This document shows positions 8,771-18,485 of a DNA stretch of 64,000 bases, piece after piece. Position numbers and translations under genes: made by a program. The notes beneath the pieces are model-generated. The model ran no database searches and was not told the origin of the DNA. It worked only from the letters and a program-made list of their open reading frames with translations. Position 1 is the stretch's first letter, and every line of letters begins with the position of its first letter. The DNA comes from Sphingobium fluviale. GTDB lineage: Bacteria; Pseudomonadota; Alphaproteobacteria; Sphingomonadales; Sphingomonadaceae. The stretch is taken from positions 62,001 to 126,000 of the forward strand of contig NZ_SBKP01000005.1 in NCBI RefSeq assembly GCF_004122115.1, in the 5' to 3' direction.

Positions 8771-10036
8771 ATGGCCGCACAGGGCAAGCGTAGCCTCATT
8801 ACCGTGGTCGATATCGGATCGTGGAAGATTTCCGCGCTGATCGCCGGAGTGAATGACGCGGGCGAGCTGGAGGTGCTTGGCACCGGACAGCGCGAGAGCC
8901 GGGGGGTGCGGCGCGGGTTTATAGCCGATATGGAACGCACCGAAATGGCGATCCGCGAGACGGTGGAACAGGCCGAACGCGTAGCGGGCAGCAATATCGA
9001 AGATGTGTGGGTCGGCTTTTCCGGCGGCAATCAGGTGAGCGATGTCGTCTCAGCCGAAATTGCGCTGGCCGGGTATCGGGTCGAGCAGGCAGATATAGAG
9101 GCTTTGCTTGAGCTGGGACGTGACAATATCGACCCCCGTGGCAAGGTGGTGCTGCACGCCCAGCCTGCCTGCTATACGATCAATGGCAATGAAGGCGTGC
9201 GCAAGCCGGAAGGCATGCACGCGGACAGGCTTGGTGTCGATATCCATGTGGTGATGGCCGATGGCGCCCCGCTCGCGAACATGGAGGCCTGTGTGCGTGG
9301 CGCCTATCTTCATGTCAACGCGATCATCGCTGCTCCGGTCGCGACCGGCATGGCCTGCCTGAGCGAAGAGGAGCGCGACCTAGGCGTCGCGCTGGTGGAG
9401 ATGGGGGCGGGCGTCACGAATGTTTCGGTCTATGCGGGTGGGGTATTGCTTGGCATGTACAGCATCCCGATGGGCGCGTCTGACATTACGGATGACATTG
9501 CTTCCGCCTTCGGCATCCGCCGCAGCCAGGCGGAACGGGTGAAATGCTTTTATGGCTCCGCGATGCAGAACCCGCGCGATTTCAGGGAGATGATCGAGAT
9601 CGTTCCCAATGTCGCGGAGGGAGAGCGGTCTGACGGCGGCAAGATCACGCGGGCGGCGCTGGTGTCGGTGATATGCGCACGGCTCGATCAGATCCTCTCC
9701 CGCGTCAACGAGGCGCTGACGGAGCTGGGCTTTGGCGCGCCGGCCGGGCGGCAGGTGGTGCTGACCGGCGGCGGCGCGGAAATGAAGGGCATTGCCGATT
9801 ATGCGCAGGGCGCGCTGGGGCGGACCGTGCGGATAGGCCGCCCGCGTGGCCTTGTGGCGCTGCCGGAGGCGCATGGCGGGCCAGCGTTTGCAACTTTGGT
9901 GGGGCTGGCGCTCTATGGTCATGTCAAGCCGCTCGATATCGGCGGGCCGGGCAGCGCAGGGGGAAGCAAGGGGCCGGGCGGCGCAAAAGGCGGCCTGTGG
10001 CAACGGCTTATGCATGCCATGAAGACGAATTACTGA
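8771..10036 (+). CDS. ftsA: FtsA, actin-like divisome membrane tether
   Basis: FtsA polymerises at the membrane and anchors FtsZ. The 421-residue protein has the actin-fold phosphate motif TVVDIGSWKISALIAG near residues 11-26 and the second phosphate loop VVLTGGGAEMKGI near residues 328-340. The carboxy end (LWQRLMHAMKTNY) is an amphipathic helix with basic and aromatic residues, as expected of the membrane-targeting sequence. The linker before it is glycine rich (GGPGSAGGSKGPGGAKGG). The 154 bases between this gene and ftsZ are the only sizeable gap in the ftsQ-A-Z run and probably hold ftsZ regulatory sequence, though I cannot assign a confident promoter there. Confidence 0.96.
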   Translation: MAAQGKRSLITVVDIGSWKISALIAGVNDAGELEVLGTGQRESRGVRRGFIADMERTEMAIRETVEQAERVAGSNIEDVWVGFSGGNQVSDVVSAEIALAGYRVEQADIEALLELGRDNIDPRGKVVLHAQPACYTINGNEGVRKPEGMHADRLGVDIHVVMADGAPLANMEACVRGAYLHVNAIIAAPVATGMACLSEEERDLGVALVEMGAGVTNVSVYAGGVLLGMYSIPMGASDITDDIASAFGIRRSQAERVKCFYGSAMQNPRDFREMIEIVPNVAEGERSDGGKITRAALVSVICARLDQILSRVNEALTELGFGAPAGRQVVLTGGGAEMKGIADYAQGALGRTVRIGRPRGLVALPEAHGGPAFATLVGLALYGHVKPLDIGGPGSAGGSKGPGGAKGGLWQRLMHAMKTNY

Positions 10037-10190
10037 TCCTGGCGGCCAAAGCGGATGGCAAGAGGTAAAAATTGGTTAAAAAAGGGGTGAATTGCGCCTC
10101 CATCTCGTGCATGGTGCGAAAAGCTCCGCTGCGTCGCGGGGGGTGTGGTTTGAAGGTTGAGGGTTGGGAAATGTCCCAGGGAGCAAAAAT

Positions 10191-11678
10191 ATGAGCATCG
10201 AAATCGGACCTCCGCTCGTGGATGAACTCAAGCCGCGGATCAGCGTGATCGGCGTCGGTGGGGCAGGGGGCAACGCCATCGCCAACATGATCGCGGCGCA
10301 AGTCGAGGGGGTCGATTTCATCGTCGCCAATACGGATGCGCAGGCATTGAACGCCTCGCCCGCAGAGCGCCGTATTCAGCTCGGCCCGCGCATCACCGAG
10401 GGGCTGGGCGCTGGCTCCCGCCCTGAGATCGGCCGTGCGGCGGCTGAAGAAACCATGACCTCGGTCGAGCAGGCGCTGGAAGGGGCGCACATGGTGTTCA
10501 TCGCGGCGGGCATGGGCGGCGGCACCGGCACCGGCGCTGCCCCGGTCATCGCCAAGACGGCGCGGGAAAAGGGCATCCTCACCGTCGGCGTCGTCACCAA
10601 GCCGTTCACGTTTGAAGGGACGCGCCGCGCCCGCTCTGCTGAGGCGGGGATCGAGGAGCTGCAAAAGCACGTCGATACGCTGATTGTCATCCCGAACCAG
10701 AATCTGTTCCTGGTCGCCAACCCGAACACCACCTTCAAGGAAGCGTTCCTGATGGCGGACGAGGTGCTGCAGCAGGGCGTGCGCGGCATCACCGACCTGA
10801 TGGTCATGCCCGGCCTCATCAACCTCGACTTTGCCGACGTGCGCTCTGTGATGGGCGAGATGGGCAAGGCGATGATGGGCACCGGCGAGGCCGAGGGCGA
10901 CGGACGCGCGCTGGCCGCCGCCGAGAAGGCGATCGCCAACCCGCTGCTCGACGGCGTATCGATGAAGGGCGCGAAGGGCGTCATCGTTTCTATCACCGGC
11001 GGCGAGGACATGCGCCTGATGGAAGTCGACGAAGCGGCGAACCATATCCGCGAGCTGGTGGACCCGGACGCCAACATCATCTGGGGTTCGGCGTTCAACG
11101 ATAGCCTCAACGGCAAGATCCGCGTGTCCGTCGTCGCGACCGGCATCGAGAGCGAAGGCTCTGCTCCGGCCGCCCAGCCGTTCAGCTTTGCCAGCCGCCC
11201 GCAGGCCACTGCGTCCGCAGCTGCGCCGGTGGCAGCAGCCGCGCCTGAGGCTGTTGACGCACCCCGCATGTTTGATGCGCCGCAAGAGACAGCGCCCGCC
11301 GCCGCCGAAGTAGAGGCGATGGACCTTGCGGGCGCCGAGATCATCGAGGAGGTGGAGGCCGAGGTCATAGAGCCGATGCCGATTCCGCCACTGTCGCAAT
11401 CAACCCCTGTTGCGCGGTTTGACGATATTGAAGGGAATGACGAGCTGCTGCTGGGCGCAGAGTCCAGTGTTCAGCCGACAGCGACCGTTGAGGAGGCTGC
11501 TCCGGCGCCTATCCCCGCCCCGGCGGCCAAGCCCGCAGGCGGCACGTTGTTTGAGCGTATGTCTGGCCTCTCGCGCGGGCTGGGCCGTGGATCGAGCAGC
11601 GATGACGATGATGATGACGATGGCGGCCCGCCGGTGACGAAGTTCCCGCAGTTCCTCAATCGTCAGGGTAATCAATAA
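10191..11678 (+). CDS. ftsZ: FtsZ, tubulin-like cell division GTPase
   Basis: FtsZ forms the Z ring. The protein is 495 residues from the ATG at 10191, long for the family because of an extended linker. The GTPase core shows [14 protein letters not shown] near residues 19-32, the tubulin signature [14 protein letters not shown] near residues 107-120 and NTDAQAL. After about residue 330 comes an alanine/glutamate-rich disordered linker, then an acidic run of seven aspartates and the C-terminal KFPQFLNRQ, which should be the conserved peptide that binds FtsA. In-frame codons upstream at 10164 are a TTG without support; the ATG is preceded by GGGAG. Confidence 0.97.
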   Translation: MSIEIGPPLVDELKPRISVIGVGGAGGNAIANMIAAQVEGVDFIVANTDAQALNASPAERRIQLGPRITEGLGAGSRPEIGRAAAEETMTSVEQALEGAHMVFIAAGMGGGTGTGAAPVIAKTAREKGILTVGVVTKPFTFEGTRRARSAEAGIEELQKHVDTLIVIPNQNLFLVANPNTTFKEAFLMADEVLQQGVRGITDLMVMPGLINLDFADVRSVMGEMGKAMMGTGEAEGDGRALAAAEKAIANPLLDGVSMKGAKGVIVSITGGEDMRLMEVDEAANHIRELVDPDANIIWGSAFNDSLNGKIRVSVVATGIESEGSAPAAQPFSFASRPQATASAAAPVAAAAPEAVDAPRMFDAPQETAPAAAEVEAMDLAGAEIIEEVEAEVIEPMPIPPLSQSTPVARFDDIEGNDELLLGAESSVQPTATVEEAAPAPIPAPAAKPAGGTLFERMSGLSRGLGRGSSSDDDDDDDGGPPVTKFPQFLNRQGNQ

Positions 11679-11730
11679 TATAGCTGCCGCTTTGGGGGGC
11701 GGCGCCACCAAGCTCTCGCTGGGATATTCC

Positions 11731-13320
11731 ATGACGCAGTCTAGTTATATGCGATCATTGCCCACGGTTGCCGCCGGGCTGCTCTGGGCCATGGCGCTTG
11801 TGCCCTGTGCACAGGCGCAGATGGTGGCCGCGCCTTCGTCGCAGTTGCAACTGAAGCCCACAGACGCAGGCACCGCGCTCGCCACCGCGATGACGCGTCT
11901 GGCCGCCAGTCCGCGTGATTTCGATGCGCTGATCAAGGCGGGAGAGGCATCGCTGGAACTGGAAGATCCGCGCTCTGCCATAGGGTTTTTCGGCCGAGCC
12001 GATGATATCACGGCGGACAATGGCCGGGTGAAGGCCGGGCTGGGGCGGGCGATGCTCCAGCTCGATCAGATCGGCGATGGCCTGAGGCTGATGGAGCTGG
12101 CGGGCAATCTTGGATACAGCGATTTCGGCCTGCTGGCTGACCGGGGGCTGGCGCGCGATCTTGCCGCCAATCAGGCGGGAGCTCAGGCCGATTATGCCGC
12201 CGCGCTGCGCCTCAACCCCGATGACGCGAAGGTGATCCGGCGGCAGGCGGTGTCCTATGGAATTTCGGGCCAGGTCGACCTCGCCGACAAGACGCTGCAG
12301 CCGTTGCTGTATAAAAGCGACCGTGCGGCGTGGCGCGACAAGGCCTTCATCCTCGCCATGAACGGGCGGACGGCGGAGGCGGTGAAGATTGCCGGGCAGG
12401 TGATGCCGGCCCAGCTCGCCACCGCGATCAAGCCCTATCTGGAACGGATGACCGCGCTCAGCCCGGCGCAGCGCGCGGCGGCGGTGCATCTGGGGCGTTT
12501 TCCGCCGGGGCTGGTGAATGTGCAGGTGGCATCGACGCGGCCTGCCGCAAGTGCGCCTGTATCCACCCCCGCGCCTTTGCCTCCTGCGCCCAAGCCCGCG
12601 CCAACCGTCACGGCCGCCAAGCCGGCGCCGGTGACGCCTGCGGCGACGCCCGCCGCCACGGCGAAGCCTGCCGCTGCTACGGCTCCTGCACCTCAGGGCG
12701 GCGCATCGGTGGCGCAACTTCCCGCGAGCGCCCCTGCTCAGCGGGCGGTTCAGGGGCCGCCCGCGCCGGTTCCTTCACAAGCGCCGGCACAAGTCGCTTC
12801 CGCCCCGCCGCCACCGCCCGCTCGACCGGCGCCGTCACCCGGCATATCCAGCCGCAGCCTTGCGGACATCATGGCCGAGATCGAAATTCCGCAGTCGGAG
12901 CTAGCGCCCAGAGTGGCGGCGGTAGACCTGTCTGACGTCGCCTCGCTCAAGGCTGCAAAGAAGAAGGCGCAGGAAGCCGCCGCCAAGAAAAAGGCGGAGG
13001 CCGAAGCGAAGGCGAAGGCGGATGCGGAGAAAAAGCGCCTCGCCGCCAATCCGGCGCGTTATTGGGTGCAGATCGGCACCGGGCGCAACAAGAGTGCGCT
13101 CGCCTTCACGCTGAAGCGGATGAAGAAAGAGCATGATGTGCTCGCCAAGCAGGATGGCTTCTCCGCCGCATGGGGCGCGACCAACAGGCTCGTCGTCGGG
13201 CCGTTCAAGAGCCTGGAGCGCGCCAAGGCGGTGGAGGCAGACCTGAAGAAGGCGGGTAGCGATGCGTTCGTCTGGCGGTCTGACGCGGGCGAGGAGCTGG
13301 AAGCTCTCGGCGGAAACTGA
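11731..13320 (+). CDS. Secreted TPR-repeat protein with C-terminal SPOR domain
   Basis: The N-terminus from this ATG (MTQSSYMRSLPTVAAGLL and on to AQAQ) is a clear signal peptide with an alanine cleavage site; an alternative ATG at 11749 would keep it. Residues of roughly 40-230 are alpha-helical, TPR-like repeats (for example DFDALIKAGEASLELEDPRS). A long proline/alanine-rich linker and a lysine/alanine-rich helical stretch (KKKAQEAAAKKKAEAEAKAK) follow. The final 80 residues, from YWVQIGTG to the stop, match a SPOR domain, which binds glycan strands lacking stem peptides at division sites. Its place directly after ftsZ fits a periplasmic role at the septum. 529 residues. Confidence 0.85.
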   Translation: MTQSSYMRSLPTVAAGLLWAMALVPCAQAQMVAAPSSQLQLKPTDAGTALATAMTRLAASPRDFDALIKAGEASLELEDPRSAIGFFGRADDITADNGRVKAGLGRAMLQLDQIGDGLRLMELAGNLGYSDFGLLADRGLARDLAANQAGAQADYAAALRLNPDDAKVIRRQAVSYGISGQVDLADKTLQPLLYKSDRAAWRDKAFILAMNGRTAEAVKIAGQVMPAQLATAIKPYLERMTALSPAQRAAAVHLGRFPPGLVNVQVASTRPAASAPVSTPAPLPPAPKPAPTVTAAKPAPVTPAATPAATAKPAAATAPAPQGGASVAQLPASAPAQRAVQGPPAPVPSQAPAQVASAPPPPPARPAPSPGISSRSLADIMAEIEIPQSELAPRVAAVDLSDVASLKAAKKKAQEAAAKKKAEAEAKAKADAEKKRLAANPARYWVQIGTGRNKSALAFTLKRMKKEHDVLAKQDGFSAAWGATNRLVVGPFKSLERAKAVEADLKKAGSDAFVWRSDAGEELEALGGN

Positions 13321-13324
13321 GCCG

Positions 13325-14488
13325 ATGGTTGCGCACCTCGCGCCCTATGCGTGTCTGCCGGAGCGCAGCCGGGGGAGGCTCCATGCCGAGCCGGGCGGCG
13401 AACGACGCGGCCCGCGCGATGTTTTCCAGCGCGACCGGGACCGGATCATCCACTCGATCGCCTTTCGCCGTCTGCGCCACAAGACGCAGGTGTTCATGGC
13501 GCCCGATGGCGATCATTATCGCGTGCGCCTCACCCACAGCCTTGAGGTCGCGCAAATCGGCCGCACGATTGCGCGCGCGCTGGGACTGAACGAGGACCTG
13601 ACCGAGGCGCTGTGCCTTGCGCACGATATCGGCCATCCACCCTTCGGCCATGCGGGCGAACATGCGCTGGAGGAAGCAATGGCGCAGGCTGGCGGGTTCG
13701 ATCATAACGCGCACTGCCTGCGTGTGCTGATGCTGCTCGAAAGCCCCTATCCGCGCTTCCCCGGCCTCAATCTGAGCTGGGACATGCTGGAGGGGCTGGC
13801 GAAGCATAACGGCCCCATCACCGATCCGACATGGGCTATGGCGGAGCTGGATGCGCTCTATCCGCTGGATTTGCGCAGCTGGCCGAGCCTTGAGGCGCAG
13901 GTCGCGGCGGTGGCGGACGACATCGCCTATGACAATCACGATATCGACGATGGCCTGCGCGCCGGGATGCTGAGCCTCGATCAGATTTGCGCGGTGCCTC
14001 TGGTGCGCGAGGGGTGGGACGCCGTGCGGGCGCGCTATCCCGATGTGCCGGAGGTGCGGCTGATGCGCGAGCTTATCCGCGACCAGATCGGCCGGATGGT
14101 CAATGACGTGATCGAGACGAGCCGGGCGAATATCACTAAGGCGGGTGTGGAGAGCGTCGCCGATGTGCGCGCGTGCGGCAGACGGCTGGTCGGCTTTTCC
14201 CAAGCACTGGTGGAGCAGGAAAGGGCGCTCTCCCGCTTCATGTATGACAATCTCTACCTCCACGAATCGCAACTTGCCGAGGCAGAGCGGGCGCGAACGA
14301 TCGTTGCCAGCCTGTTTGCGGCGTATCAGGCAGACCCGGCGTTGATGGGCGCGGCGTGGCAGGGCGGGACTGCGGAGGATGAACCCCAGCGCAGCCGCCA
14401 CATAGGCGACTATATTGCGGGCATGACCGACCGCTATGCCGAGCGGCAATATGAAGTAATATTGGGGAAGCTCTCCACCACTGATTGA
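13325..14488 (+). CDS. dGTPase-like HD-domain dNTP triphosphohydrolase
   Basis: This is a deoxyguanosine triphosphate triphosphohydrolase-like protein, predicted to hydrolyse dNTPs to nucleoside and triphosphate in the cytoplasm. The HD metal-binding pattern is clear: THSLEVAQIGRTIARALG, then CLAHDIGHPPFGHAGE, and later DDIAYDNHDIDDG. The start ATG lies 5 bases after the SPOR gene stop; 387 residues from here matches the shorter, type 2 dGTPase-like subfamily. The N-terminal YACLPERSRGR and RDRIIHSIAFRRLRHKTQVF are also family hallmarks. It may be cotranscribed with the upstream gene. Confidence 0.9.
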   Translation: MVAHLAPYACLPERSRGRLHAEPGGERRGPRDVFQRDRDRIIHSIAFRRLRHKTQVFMAPDGDHYRVRLTHSLEVAQIGRTIARALGLNEDLTEALCLAHDIGHPPFGHAGEHALEEAMAQAGGFDHNAHCLRVLMLLESPYPRFPGLNLSWDMLEGLAKHNGPITDPTWAMAELDALYPLDLRSWPSLEAQVAAVADDIAYDNHDIDDGLRAGMLSLDQICAVPLVREGWDAVRARYPDVPEVRLMRELIRDQIGRMVNDVIETSRANITKAGVESVADVRACGRRLVGFSQALVEQERALSRFMYDNLYLHESQLAEAERARTIVASLFAAYQADPALMGAAWQGGTAEDEPQRSRHIGDYIAGMTDRYAERQYEVILGKLSTTD

Positions 14489-14549
14489 CAGCCGCCGTCG
14501 TTAAGGCCAAGGCTCTGCCTGTCTCCGCGCCGAGGATTCGGTGCGGGCA

Positions 14550-14753
14550 GGATGCGGGAGAGCGCTGAGGCCGGGCAACCGGGCGAGGCCGCCGAAGGAG
14601 CAACCGCCCCGGAAACTCTCAGGCCACAGGACCGCATCCTGAACGAGGCACTCTGGAAAGCGGGCGGATCACCGCCCCACCGAAGGGGTAAGCCGCCTGT
14701 GTCCAGCCGGGCATCATGCGGTCAAAACTCTCAGGTTCCGTGACAGAGGGGGT
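14550..14753 (+). ncRNA. Tandem glycine riboswitch upstream of gcvT
   Basis: Two aptamers in a row show the conserved glycine-riboswitch sequence elements. The first has GGGAGAG (14556-14562), GCCGCCGAAGGAGCAA, AAACTCTCAGG, ACAGGACCGC and ACTCTGGAAAG. The second has CACCGAAGGGGTAAGCCG, AAAACTCTCAGGT and GACAGAGGGGG. In this family, two adjacent aptamers sit before glycine-cleavage genes and raise expression when glycine is high. It fills most of the otherwise non-coding 14489-14816 interval, and gcvT starts about 60 bases after it. A TTGACA sequence overlaps the stop codon of the preceding gene and could be the -35 element, but I see no convincing -10. Confidence 0.93.
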
Positions 14754-14816
14754 AGCCGGGCAGGCGCGCTTGTTGGCGCGCCGCGCGTGGCTGCACACGA
14801 GTCAGGGAACCAGAAT

Positions 14817-15950
14817 ATGAGTGCCGAGCCGGATACGGAAATCGAGGAAGAACTACCGCCGCAGGAGCTGGTGCTCGACGGCTGGCACCGTGCACGCGGC
14901 GCGCGGATGGTCGAGTTCGCGGGCTATATGATGCCGATCCAGTATGAAGGCATCATGGCCGAGCATCTGTGGACGCGCACACATGCCGGGCTGTTCGATG
15001 TCAGCCATATGGGGCAGCTGAGCTTCACCGGGGAGGGGCTGGATGCGGCACTGGAGGCGATTATCCCCGCCAGCATCGCTAGCCTCGCCCTGGGGCGTCA
15101 GCGCTATTCGCTGCTGCTGGATGAGGAAGGCGGCATATTGGATGACCTGATGGTCTCCCGCCGCCCTGATGACATCTATATGGTGGTGAACGGCGCGACC
15201 AAATATGATGACATCGGCTGGCTGATCGAGCATCTGCCCGATGACGTTACGATGAACCTGATGGATGAGCATGCGCTGCTGGCGCTTCAGGGACCTGAGG
15301 CGGTGGTGGCGCTTTCGCGGCTCGTGCCGAGCGTGGAAGGCTTGTTCTTCATGCAGTGCGCCGGCTTTGCGTGGCAGGGACATGATCTGTGGGTCAGCCG
15401 CTCCGGCTATACCGGCGAGGATGGGTTCGAGATCAGCCTGCCGGCGGAAGCGGCGGAAGCCTTTGCCGATGCGCTGTGCGCTCAGGCAGAGGTGAAGCCT
15501 ATAGGCCTTGGCGCGCGGGACTCTCTGCGCTTGGAAGCTGGCCTGCCGCTCTATGGGCATGATCTTTCGCCAGAGATCAGCGTGATCGGCGCGGATCTGG
15601 GCTTTGCGATCCTGAAGAAGCGCCGCGAGGCGGGCGGCTATATCGGCCATGCGCGCGTGGCGCGCGAGCTGGCCCAAGGCGCGCCGGTGAAGCGCGTCGG
15701 CCTCGGCATCGAGGGCAAGCTGCCCGCGCGCGAAGGGGCGGAGATTTATGCCGGAAGCACAAAGGTCGGCACCGTCACATCCGGTGGCCATTCGCCAAGC
15801 CTCGGCGTGCCGATCGCGATGGGCTGGGTCGATGCTGCTTATGCGGCGACTGGCACTGCCTTGGAGATCGAAGTGCGGGGCAAGCGCCTCGCAGCGCGGG
15901 TCGCGCCCATGCCGTTCGTGCCGCATCACTATCATCGCCAACCGTCCTGA
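14817..15950 (+). CDS. gcvT: GcvT, glycine cleavage system aminomethyltransferase (T protein)
   Basis: GcvT transfers the aminomethyl group from the lipoylated H protein to tetrahydrofolate. It is 377 residues from the ATG at 14817. Family features include MVEFAGYMMPIQYEGI near residues 31-46, LFDVSHMGQLSFTG, and the folate-site region SRSGYTGEDGFEISLP near residues 195-210. It carries about 20 acidic N-terminal residues ahead of the conserved core (MSAEPDTEIEEELPPQ), with the start supported by its position just after the riboswitch. It heads the gcvT-gcvH-methyltransferase-gcvPA-gcvPB operon. Confidence 0.95.
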   Translation: MSAEPDTEIEEELPPQELVLDGWHRARGARMVEFAGYMMPIQYEGIMAEHLWTRTHAGLFDVSHMGQLSFTGEGLDAALEAIIPASIASLALGRQRYSLLLDEEGGILDDLMVSRRPDDIYMVVNGATKYDDIGWLIEHLPDDVTMNLMDEHALLALQGPEAVVALSRLVPSVEGLFFMQCAGFAWQGHDLWVSRSGYTGEDGFEISLPAEAAEAFADALCAQAEVKPIGLGARDSLRLEAGLPLYGHDLSPEISVIGADLGFAILKKRREAGGYIGHARVARELAQGAPVKRVGLGIEGKLPAREGAEIYAGSTKVGTVTSGGHSPSLGVPIAMGWVDAAYAATGTALEIEVRGKRLAARVAPMPFVPHHYHRQPS

Positions 15951-15968
15951 CAGAAAGGAGCCTCACCT

Positions 15969-16340
15969 ATGAGCCGTTATTTCACCGAAGATCATGAGTG
16001 GGTCGATGTCGAGGGCGAGATCGCCACGGTTGGCATCACCGATTATGCGCAGGAGCAACTGGGCGATATCGTTTTTGTCGAGCTGCCAGCAGAGGGCGCG
16101 ACGTTCGACAAGGGCGACGACGCAGCAGTGGTCGAATCCGTCAAGGCGGCGTCCGATGTCTATGCGCCCGTTTCCGGTGAGGTGATCGAGGCCAATGCCG
16201 CGCTGGAGGGCGAACCCGCGCTGGTCAACTCCGACGCGGAGGAGGACGGCTGGTTCTTCAAGCTGCGCCTCACCGATGCCAGCGAGCTGGAGTCCCTCAT
16301 GGATGAGGCCGCCTACGCCAAATATGTCGACGGGCTGTGA
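15969..16340 (+). CDS. gcvH: GcvH, lipoyl carrier H protein of glycine cleavage
   Basis: At 123 residues this is a normal-length H protein. The N-terminal [20 protein letters not shown] and the lipoylation site [19 protein letters not shown], with the lysine near residue 59, are clear. It shuttles the aminomethyl intermediate between the P and T proteins. A strong AAAGGAG sequence lies ahead of the ATG, 18 bases after the gcvT stop. Confidence 0.97.
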   Translation: MSRYFTEDHEWVDVEGEIATVGITDYAQEQLGDIVFVELPAEGATFDKGDDAAVVESVKAASDVYAPVSGEVIEANAALEGEPALVNSDAEEDGWFFKLRLTDASELESLMDEAAYAKYVDGL

Positions 16341-16355
16341 GCTGAGCGTCTAGAA

Positions 16356-17123
16356 ATGAACGCGCCCAACCAGTCGAGCCAGTGGAACGCCGCCGATTAT
16401 GGCCGCAATGGTGCGTTTGTGCCCGCGCTTGGTCTGCCTGTGGTGGCACTGCTCGATGCCAGGCCGGGCGAGCATATCCTCGATCTGGGCTGCGGCGACG
16501 GCACGCTGACGCAGGCGCTGGTGGACGCGGGCGCGATCGTTACAGCGGTGGATGCCTCGGCGGATATGGTGACAGCGGCGCGCGAGCGTGGGCTGGATGC
16601 GGCGGTGGCTGACGGCGAAAAATTGAGCTTCGTCAATGCGTTCGATGCCGTTTTTTCCAACGCGGCGTTGCACTGGATGCTCGATGGCGCGGCGGTGGCG
16701 GCTGGCGTGTTTCGCGCGCTCAAATCCGGGGGGCGTTTCGTGGGTGAAATGGGTGGCGCGGGCAATGTCCGCGCGATGCGCGCCGCGCTCAATGCCGAGT
16801 TGGAGGCGCGCGGCTTTACGCTGCCAGCCGGGGACCAGCAATGGTATCCTTCGCCCGAAGAATTCGGCGCGATTTATGGCGCGGCCGGTTTCGTAGACAT
16901 CGATGCGCAGCTGATCGACCGGCCGACGCCGCTGCCCGCCGGACCGCAAGGCTGGTTCCGCACCTTTCGCAACGGTTATTGCGATGTCGTCGGCGTGCCC
17001 GAAGCGGAGCGTGAGGCACTGTTCGATGCCGCCGCCGCGCGCCTGCCTGCCGCGATGCGGGACGAAGACGGCGTGTGGCGCGCGGACTATGTGCGCCTGA
17101 GATTTTCAATGAGGAAACCGTAA
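16356..17123 (+). CDS. Class I SAM-dependent methyltransferase within the gcv operon
   Basis: The 255-residue protein has the class I methyltransferase motif I ILDLGCGDGTLTQALVDAGA near residues 42-61, motif II AVDASADM, and the post-motif FDAVFSNAALHWMLD typical of trans-aconitate-methyltransferase-like and BioC-like proteins. Its substrate is not evident. It starts 15 bases after gcvH and ends 3 bases before gcvPA, so it is clearly a member of the operon, although it is not a component of the glycine cleavage complex. A link to one-carbon metabolism through SAM is an inference from position alone. Confidence 0.85.
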   Translation: MNAPNQSSQWNAADYGRNGAFVPALGLPVVALLDARPGEHILDLGCGDGTLTQALVDAGAIVTAVDASADMVTAARERGLDAAVADGEKLSFVNAFDAVFSNAALHWMLDGAAVAAGVFRALKSGGRFVGEMGGAGNVRAMRAALNAELEARGFTLPAGDQQWYPSPEEFGAIYGAAGFVDIDAQLIDRPTPLPAGPQGWFRTFRNGYCDVVGVPEAEREALFDAAAARLPAAMRDEDGVWRADYVRLRFSMRKP

Positions 17124-17126
17124 CTT

Positions 17127-18485
17127 ATGCGTTATCTTCCCCTGACAGACACAGACCGGCGGGCTATGCTGGACACGATAGGCGCGGCAAGCATCGACGA
17201 TCTGTTCGTTGATGTGCCTGCCGAAGCGCAACTCTCTGCCAAGATCGCGGGCCTGCCCGATCATGCGAGCGAGCTGGCGGTGGAGCGGCATATGGCTGCT
17301 TTAGCTAGGCAGAATATGGCGGCGGGGGATGGCCCGTTCTTTCTCGGCGCGGGGGCTTATCGGCATCATATCCCCGCCTCGGTCGATCATCTGATCCAGC
17401 GCGGCGAGTTCCTTACCGCCTACACGCCCTATCAGCCGGAGATCGCGCAGGGCACGCTCCAGATGCTGTTCGAGTTTCAGACTCAGGTTGCGCGCCTGCT
17501 CGGCTGCGATGTCGCGAATGCCAGCATGTATGACGGCTCGACCGCGTGCTGGGAGGCGGTGGCGATGGCGGCGCGCATCACCAAGCGCAAGAAGGCCGCG
17601 CTTTCAGGCGCGCTGCATCCCCATTATGCGCAGGTCGTGAAGACCATGTCCAAGGTGACGGACTATACCATCGCGGACTCGCTGCCCTCGATTCAGCCCA
17701 AGCCCGACAATGCCGGCCTGATCGCGAGGATCGACGGAGAGACGAGCTGCGTCGTGGTGCAATATCCCGACATTTTGGGCCGCCTGCCCGATTTGGAAGA
17801 GATCGGGGCGGCGGCGCGGGCGCAGGGCGCGCTGCTAGTCGTGGTGGTGACGGAGCCGGTGGCGCTGGGCGCCATACGCTCGCCCGGCGAGATGGGCGCA
17901 GACATCGTGGTGGGCGAGGGGCAGTCGCTGGGCGTTGGCCTGCAGTTCGGTGGGCCGTATCTCGGCCTCTTTGGTTGCAAGCAGAAATATGTGCGCCAGA
18001 TGCCGGGCCGCCTGTGCGGCGAGACGGTGGATGCGGAGGGCAAGCGCGGTTTCGTGCTGACTCTCTCCACGCGCGAGCAGCATATAAGGCGCGAAAAGGC
18101 GACATCGAATATCTGCACGAATTCAGGGCTTTGTGCGCTGGCGTTCAGCATCCACATGACCTTGCTGGGAGAGAAGGGGCTGCGCGAGCTGGCTGCCCTC
18201 AATCATGCGCTGGCGGTGCGGGCGGCAGACAAGCTGGCCGCGGTGCCGGGCGTGAGGGTTTTGAACGACAGCTTTTTCAATGAGTTCACGGTGATCCTTC
18301 CCGGCGATGCGCGCGAAGCGGTACGCACGCTGGCGGACCGGGGGATATTGGCGGGCGTGTCGCTCGGAAGGCTGTTCCCCGGTGAGCAGGCGCTTGCCAA
18401 TGGCCTCGTCGTCGCGGTGACGGAGACGACGACGGACGAGGATGTCGATGCCTTATGCGCGGGTTTGAAGGAGGTGCTGGCATGA
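17127..18485 (+). CDS. gcvPA: GcvPA, glycine decarboxylase subunit 1
   Basis: In the split form of the P protein, this 452-residue subunit is the N-terminal half of the PLP-dependent decarboxylase. Recognisable stretches are [47 protein letters not shown] and [20 protein letters not shown]. It lacks the PLP lysine, which is in GcvPB. Its stop overlaps the gcvPB start by ATGA, consistent with equimolar synthesis of the two subunits. Confidence 0.96.
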   Translation: MRYLPLTDTDRRAMLDTIGAASIDDLFVDVPAEAQLSAKIAGLPDHASELAVERHMAALARQNMAAGDGPFFLGAGAYRHHIPASVDHLIQRGEFLTAYTPYQPEIAQGTLQMLFEFQTQVARLLGCDVANASMYDGSTACWEAVAMAARITKRKKAALSGALHPHYAQVVKTMSKVTDYTIADSLPSIQPKPDNAGLIARIDGETSCVVVQYPDILGRLPDLEEIGAAARAQGALLVVVVTEPVALGAIRSPGEMGADIVVGEGQSLGVGLQFGGPYLGLFGCKQKYVRQMPGRLCGETVDAEGKRGFVLTLSTREQHIRREKATSNICTNSGLCALAFSIHMTLLGEKGLRELAALNHALAVRAADKLAAVPGVRVLNDSFFNEFTVILPGDAREAVRTLADRGILAGVSLGRLFPGEQALANGLVVAVTETTTDEDVDALCAGLKEVLA

